Positions 58,832 to 64,000 of a stretch of 64,000 bases of DNA are shown here, piece after piece. The DNA lies in contig JANVFP010000022.1 of NCBI GenBank assembly GCA_027919835.1, positions 806,001 to 870,000 of the forward strand. Reading direction: 5' to 3'. The DNA comes from Lentinula raphanica (taxonomy: Eukaryota > Basidiomycota > Agaricomycetes > Agaricales > Omphalotaceae). The notes beneath the pieces were generated by a model, which was not told the DNA's origin, ran no database searches, and worked only from the letters and a program-made list of their open reading frames with translations. The translations under genes were made by a program, and so were the position numbers. Position 1 is the first letter of the stretch; every line of letters starts with the position of its first letter.

Positions 58832-60803
58832 TTACTCAACAATCATTTCCTCTTGCCCAGCACCGTCCACCTTGCCAGTTGACTTACTTTTGACCTTCTC
58901 ATCTATATCTGTGATAGCTTCACCATAACGGTTCTTGTAGAAAAGAATGTCCCCTTCATCCTCGATGAAAACACATTGAGTGAACGAACGCCATAGAGCC
59001 GCGATAACACCCTGGGTGGGGTATGAGTGATTGTCGTATAGAATGTTCAGATACTCACCGTTGAATCGTAATTATAATACTCTCCGAGAACAGGCTTGAT
59101 GGCCTTTGTCACTTCAGGAAGGTTATCTGGACCGTAATCAGAGCACATCAAAACACAACTAGTCAAAACTTACAGAAAGGAATCGTCGAGAAGAAGTGGT
59201 GAGCCAAATGATCAGTAGCAATCTGGAAGATCTTTGAGTTGGCGGATAAACTGATCCTTCTGAACATGGACATACGTTGTACAGAAGTAGCCTCCCAGCC
59301 CATCCGAATACGGGTCTGTCGACGGTGGCAAGAGCACCTCGTACAAAAGTCCACTCATTCTACATAAGCCGGAGAAGAGTTAGCAAATCTCTACGGGAAA
59401 CAATTTGTCCTACCTTGCGGTAGTACGGAATTGTGGGGTCACTGTGCTGCAGATACGTGAACATGACCATCCTTGAATCATATTTGAGCATGGCCGCAAA
59501 CTTGTCATTGGATAGACACCTACCAGTTGTGTTGGAACTGAAGTTCGAAGACGACATGATTAGACGCACAAATATAGCTTAGGTTGTACTCACAAACCAA
59601 GGCATGAAGTAGTACTTCATAGCATTCCCCCATCCGTAACGTTTGACGTACATACTGATCAAGGTATACATCACGAGGAGAGAGATATTCGAGAGTATTA
59701 TGGCCGGTCCTGCAGATAGAGTAAGGGTATAGATCTTGTTTGGACCTAGAAAAGATCGTACGTTCTGATGGCTTGAACAGTTGAGAACTTGGTCGGTAAT
59801 GCTATGAGATTACATATGTCATCGATAGGTCGAGTAAAGAAGAGTATTGTAAACTCACACTCGTGTAAGGAGGATATCTTCGATTGCCTTTACGATTGTG
59901 CCTGTGCAAAATCTGAGTTATACTCTAAAAACTGACAAACTACGGGACGTACAAAAGGTAGAGCTGAAAGCCACTAGAGATGAATGAGTTAGCGTTACAG
60001 TGATTGTTGTGGACGTCATCGACTCACAAGAATTGTCGCACGAATAGCCTAAACAGGGTGAAGGCTGGAGTCTCCTCCAAAATTTCTGTATAATCCATGC
60101 GTACTGCGACTTTGCCATTAGGAAGTTTGAAATCGCTCCTAGTGAAAGGCATGAAGGTCTCATCGCGTTCGAGGCTTTGAGTGGCTTTCTATGACACAAA
60201 CAACGTGAGAACCTTATCAATGTGAAGGAAGATAATTTCTACATGGTGAGCACGATGCGTAAACCTCCAGGCATGGTAAGGTGTGAGCACAGCTGCATGC
60301 AGGGCCAGCCCGATGATGTCGTTGATGATCCCGTAGTCAGAGAGAGCGCCATGACCGGCCTGTAACGACGATGCCATTTGAGTACGACCGAAGTTTTGCG
60401 TGCGCAAATGATACGTACATCATGGCCTATCGTTGAGCAAACGTTAGCGAAATCACCTTCAAGTAACGATATATGCTTCACCTATGCACCAAATTCCCGC
60501 GAATGCAAATCCCTGGAAAGACCAGTATGCTGCCCAGCATACCACCTTCAAGACCTGCCTTGCTAAAGGCGTTCCACCGACAGAAGACACGATTAGATCG
60601 ATGTTTTGAGCAAAGGCATAGAACAAGTAAGTGATTAATAAATGTCTGGCGATGTAAAACAAGCTCTTTGCGAGACTCTTCTTGAAGAGATGCTTCGGGA
60701 CAGCCTCCCAAACCTCCTTGATCGTAATATTCGGAGGGACGAAAGGTTTGCCTGCACGAGCTTCATATTCAATGCCGTCCGAGAATATTTGGTACCAGAG
60801 CAT
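58832..60803 (-). CDS. Delta-12-type membrane fatty acid desaturase (variant first histidine box)
   Basis: Many short exons from ATG 60803 (MLWYQIFSDGIEYEARAGKPF) to stop 58832. PPNITIKEVWEAVPKHLFKKS is the usual start of FAD2-like desaturases. Histidine boxes: HDAGHG (first), HRAHH (second, in AWRFTHRAHHKATQSLERDE) and HLAHHFFSTIPF (third). These eight or so histidines bind the di-iron centre that inserts the double bond in an acyl-lipid at the ER membrane. Hydrophobic pairs around LITYLFYAFAQ, VVCWAAYWSFQGFAFAG and ILSNISLLVMYTLISM fit four helices. The C-terminus is FIEDEGDILFYKNRYGEAI. The first box is built from three exons, including an 8-nt exon (GCCATGAT). HDAGH replaces the HECGH of the neighbour, so regioselectivity may differ. 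Confidence 0.88.
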
Positions 60804-62274
60804 GGTGTGTGAAGTGCTAAGAAAGAGGGAGAGCAGCTAATTTCTTCGTTCTTTTCAAGCTTTGATCCTGTTTCCAATGAGGTGTCTGGGCAGAGAAGAG
60901 TTAAATGCGGGATTCAGATTTAATTATCTGGTCACAGCCCAGAATTATCTACTAGAGCTGAGTGAGAGGTCGATGCTTTTACCCGAGTCCATGAAGGTAT
61001 TGAGCGCATTCGCCAATCGAATTTGAGTATGAACCGGTTCAATTTTACAATCAACCTCCGAGACGTTCGCACGGTAAATGCAATATCTGTGGCGCAGTAT
61101 CCATAACAGGCTGCGAAACCCAAGGGCAGTGTGCCCATGCAAGGACATACCTAGATTACTCTAGGACGCTCAAATACTGGCGATAGGCACCCAGTGCCCG
61201 GACTCAGGTAGTGTGGAGCATCTGTTATTCCACAAGATCAAGATCATCCTTGAATGCACACAGCACCGATCTTGTCTGCAGTCGAATTCACAGTTCTCGT
61301 ACAAAAGCACCGGGTACTATTTCAAGTCCTCATGCACATGCATCACATTAGAAGAGTTTCACCTGAGGTCAAGAAACAGCCTTTCCAAGAATTGACTTTC
61401 AACAGCTTAAGATAGTATAGGTTCAAGGGCCTCAGGTAAAATCGAGATTCGCAGCTGTCACTGGCATCATGACGAGTGCAAACCGAGAACTTGTCGATCA
61501 GACGAGTCTCGAAGGGGGATACTTAGTAGACATCGCGGTTAAACTCTGCTTGATGCGCTGCTCAGGTTGTTATACTTAGAAAGGCAAATAAGATGTATTG
61601 ATGCTAAGTATTGAGTGGGGAAACCTCGAAACTTTGCATGAGTAGAGTGTCTTTCCTGCTAGGCTTGGCCACCGCGCGTGTGTCCGATCTTCGAAAAATT
61701 CCTGCCGTGCAGTGGGGGAAGGGGGGCCGGTAAGAATTCATCCTACTACTATTCAAACTACTGGCATTCCACTACCAGCCTAATGTTTTCTCTGGTCATA
61801 AAAATACTTCCTCAGGACGAATGTCATGACTCATATTTGAGCGTGAAATTTCGAGTTAATCAATTTCGAAATTTCTTCTGCCCTTCTAAGGAAAGCTACT
61901 ACCAACTGTTCAAAAGGAGGTGTATATGATACGTCAACGACAAGAAACGAATTTCGACCTGCTCGATGTTTCATACATCCAATGGCCATATGCATAATGA
62001 CATGAGCGTTGCAGTAGGCTGGATTGTGCGAGGTTGCGTGATTTTTAAACCTGAATAAGTTCTCTAAGTCGAGGTTGGACAATTTCACAGATCGATTTCA
62101 GACTGACTACGAGATATCAGTCATACAACAGTTACATTTGACAGTCAATGCTATAGCACAAAATCAAATTCTAGCTTCTACAAAATGAGAAAAGAGCGAC
62201 GGAAAGTAGATCCACGGGCTTCTATCGCACGAAGGTCAGGAAGATAGCCCTGGAAGCATGTGCCTTATCATCCT
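60804..62274. other. Intergenic region between tandem desaturases
   Basis: About 1.47 kb containing the promoter of the 60803 gene and the 3' flank of the 63950 gene. No credible exon, repeat or element end was found. Short frames here (e.g. minus 62088-61831) have no family features. Confidence 0.4.
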
Positions 62275-63950
62275 TCACTCAACCTTGGTGGACTTCTTCC
62301 CCAAAAAGTACGGGTCGGTAGGGCGGCGAACCGATTTTCCTTGTTTGTCGCGGTAGAAGATCACATCGCCCTCGTCTTCAACAAATTGACAGGAGTTGTA
62401 GTTATCCCAGAGCGCCTTGAAGATAGGCGTGTCAGACCAGATGTAATGTTCACCGATGAAGGCCTTGAGATAGTCAGTAGCCTCTGGGCCATGGTAGAAA
62501 GGCATTTTCGGGAAGAACTAAACATGCAAATTGAGCTATGGGGCGAAAGCAAAAGTAAGCGGCTTACGTGGTGAATGACATGGAAGTGAGCCACATCGTG
62601 GAGGAAGAAGCGTCCTTGCCAGCCAAGGAAAGGTCTGTCGACTGTAGCAGCAGCTCCGCGCTGGAAGTTCCATTCCTTGCCGCGGTAATGAGGCATGATG
62701 GGATCCGTGTGGTGAAGATACGTGATCATGATAACTGAAGAAAGTCAAATGGAGGTCAGATGTGCTGGACATTTCACTTACACCAGTGAGTGACGAGGAA
62801 CCAAGGAAGACCGTAGTATTTGAAGACATTCGCTCCACCCCAGATTTGGCAGGATTTCCAGACACCCCAGATCATGAACGCGATACCTGCGTTGGAAATC
62901 ATGACAATGCCACGCTGACTTTTGGTGAAGAGCACAGAGTTCGCTGGATGACGGTGTAAGCTAGGTGCATTGAAAATTGAAATCAGGACGACTCACGATC
63001 GAAGTGGTTGGTCCATTTGGGATAATGCTTTTGACCAGAGACGTTCCACACTGTATGCAGGTTAGGAAAATCCATAGCGCATACTGGATTTGGACTTACA
63101 CAGATACGCGGGGAAAGCGAGAAGCTGTTGCCTCACGAGCATGTAAAGCGTGAAGATAGGAGTGTCACCGAAGAGCTCGTCCCAGTCGAGAGGCTCCCAC
63201 TGCTCTTTTTCAGGAGGGATTCCAAGATCACTGCGAGTTTTAGGAACATAAACTTCATCTCTTTCCATCGAAGCATGGTTGCTGTGGTGGCGATGGTGCG
63301 AGATTCTCCAGCTGAAGAACGGAGTCCAAAGGAAGGTATGTGTGATCTGGAAAGAGCATGAGCTTAAGCGTAGACTAGTCATCGCAGTAGCGTACGAAGC
63401 CCAAGATATCATTAACCCATTGGTTCTCAGAGAACGCTCCGTGGCCGCACTAAAGTTAGAGGCAGTGGATCAGCAATGATTCTTCATATGAGAATCACGA
63501 TCGTACCTCGTGTCCAATAACCCAAATACCGGTGAAGACCAAGCCTTGGAACCACCAACTAACAACAGATAAACGGAGGCCAAGAACGAGAAGTGTGAAC
63601 TCCACTCACTAAACAGACCAGGAAGCCCATCGTGCGACTTCAGCGCCAATGGGAGAAAACTTCTCAATTACTTCGGCCTTAGCGAAGTATGGATCGATGT
63701 AAGTTGCGGCAGTCCAGAGAGCCGTCGACATGGCTAGATCGCGAGCGAAGTAACGGAGACCTAGAGCGGTATCACGTTTGAACAGGCGAGCAGGAATGGC
63801 ATCCCTGATCTCTTTCAAAGACCTGCGAAAGCGTTTGCAAGGGTTCAGTCTGGTAAAGGGCAAGAAGGTTTACCAGGGCATCGGCTCGAATTGAGGGAGG
63901 TCTGCCTCATTATAATCGTCCTTGACTTGAGGTTTCGTTGCTGCAGACAT
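62275..63950 (-). CDS. Delta-12 fatty acid desaturase (canonical)
   Basis: Read from ATG 63950 ([20 protein letters not shown]) to stop 62275 over many exons. [18 protein letters not shown] is the conserved N-terminal block of oleate delta-12 desaturases. The histidine boxes are canonical: HECGHG (an intron falls between HE and CGHG), HHRHH in [19 protein letters not shown], and HVIHH near [19 protein letters not shown]. The end is [21 protein letters not shown]. It should convert oleoyl to linoleoyl lipids in the ER membrane. Tandem same-strand position with the 58832-60803 gene indicates an old duplication with clear divergence. Confidence 0.92.
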
Positions 63951-64000
63951 TGTTGTGCTACCGTTCTATTGCTGTTTCGAATAGAGCTTGAGCTGAGATC
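63951..64000. promoter_or_regulatory. Start of the upstream region of the canonical desaturase
   Basis: Only 50 bp remain before the window ends; they belong to the 5' flank of the minus-strand gene. No element can be named. Confidence 0.3.

Noticed and set aside
1..64000. CRISPR arrays, bacterial operons, rRNA genes, LTR retrotransposons
   Set aside because: None is seen; the DNA is fungal nuclear with spliceosomal introns, and no long terminal direct repeats or reverse transcriptase motifs were found.

Overview
This window is nuclear DNA of a filamentous basidiomycete, most likely an Agaricomycete. The genes are split by many 50-60 nt GT-AG introns, and the set is typical of fungi: Skn7-type response regulator, NIMA kinase, NoxR-like protein, Ish1-domain protein, delta-12 desaturases and a tRNA-Ser(CGA) with a short intron. 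All gene models were spliced by eye. For the six left-hand genes from the aminotransferase to the SWIM/RING gene, and for the RING gene at 32058-33430, the summed exon lengths are divisible by three.

Left host block (1-20275): class-V aminotransferase (+), CCC1/VIT1 transporter (+), tRNA-Ser (+), F-box protein (-), a NoxR/p67phox-like TPR protein whose C-terminus looks like a retropepsin (-), a secreted Ish1-repeat protein with a hAT-type MITE in one intron (+), a SWIM+RING protein (+), an SKN7/Prr1 homologue (-) and a NIMA kinase (-).

Middle block (20276-57714): an AT-rich, transposon-dense region. It is bounded by inverted copies of a roughly 520 bp sequence that start CACTGCGGCCCGACC and are directly flanked by the trinucleotide AGG. 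It contains a Tnp2/CACTA-like (Plavaka-type) transposase, a broken partner gene, two or three large coiled-coil genes of unknown function (two of them paralogous at the C-terminus), a RING protein with tandemly duplicated exons, a membrane-anchored WD40 protein and a small pseudogene. I read it as a candidate 37.4 kb cargo-carrying CACTA-like element. Nested inside are four giant palindromic elements (2.7-3.8 kb; clear 7-8 bp target duplications for three), three of the four copies of a small foldback family that makes 2-bp target duplications, and one 646 bp foldback with the same CACTGCGGCCCG ends as the big element.

Right host block (57718-64000): an unannotated stretch, then two tandem delta-12-type fatty acid desaturases on the minus strand with different first histidine boxes.
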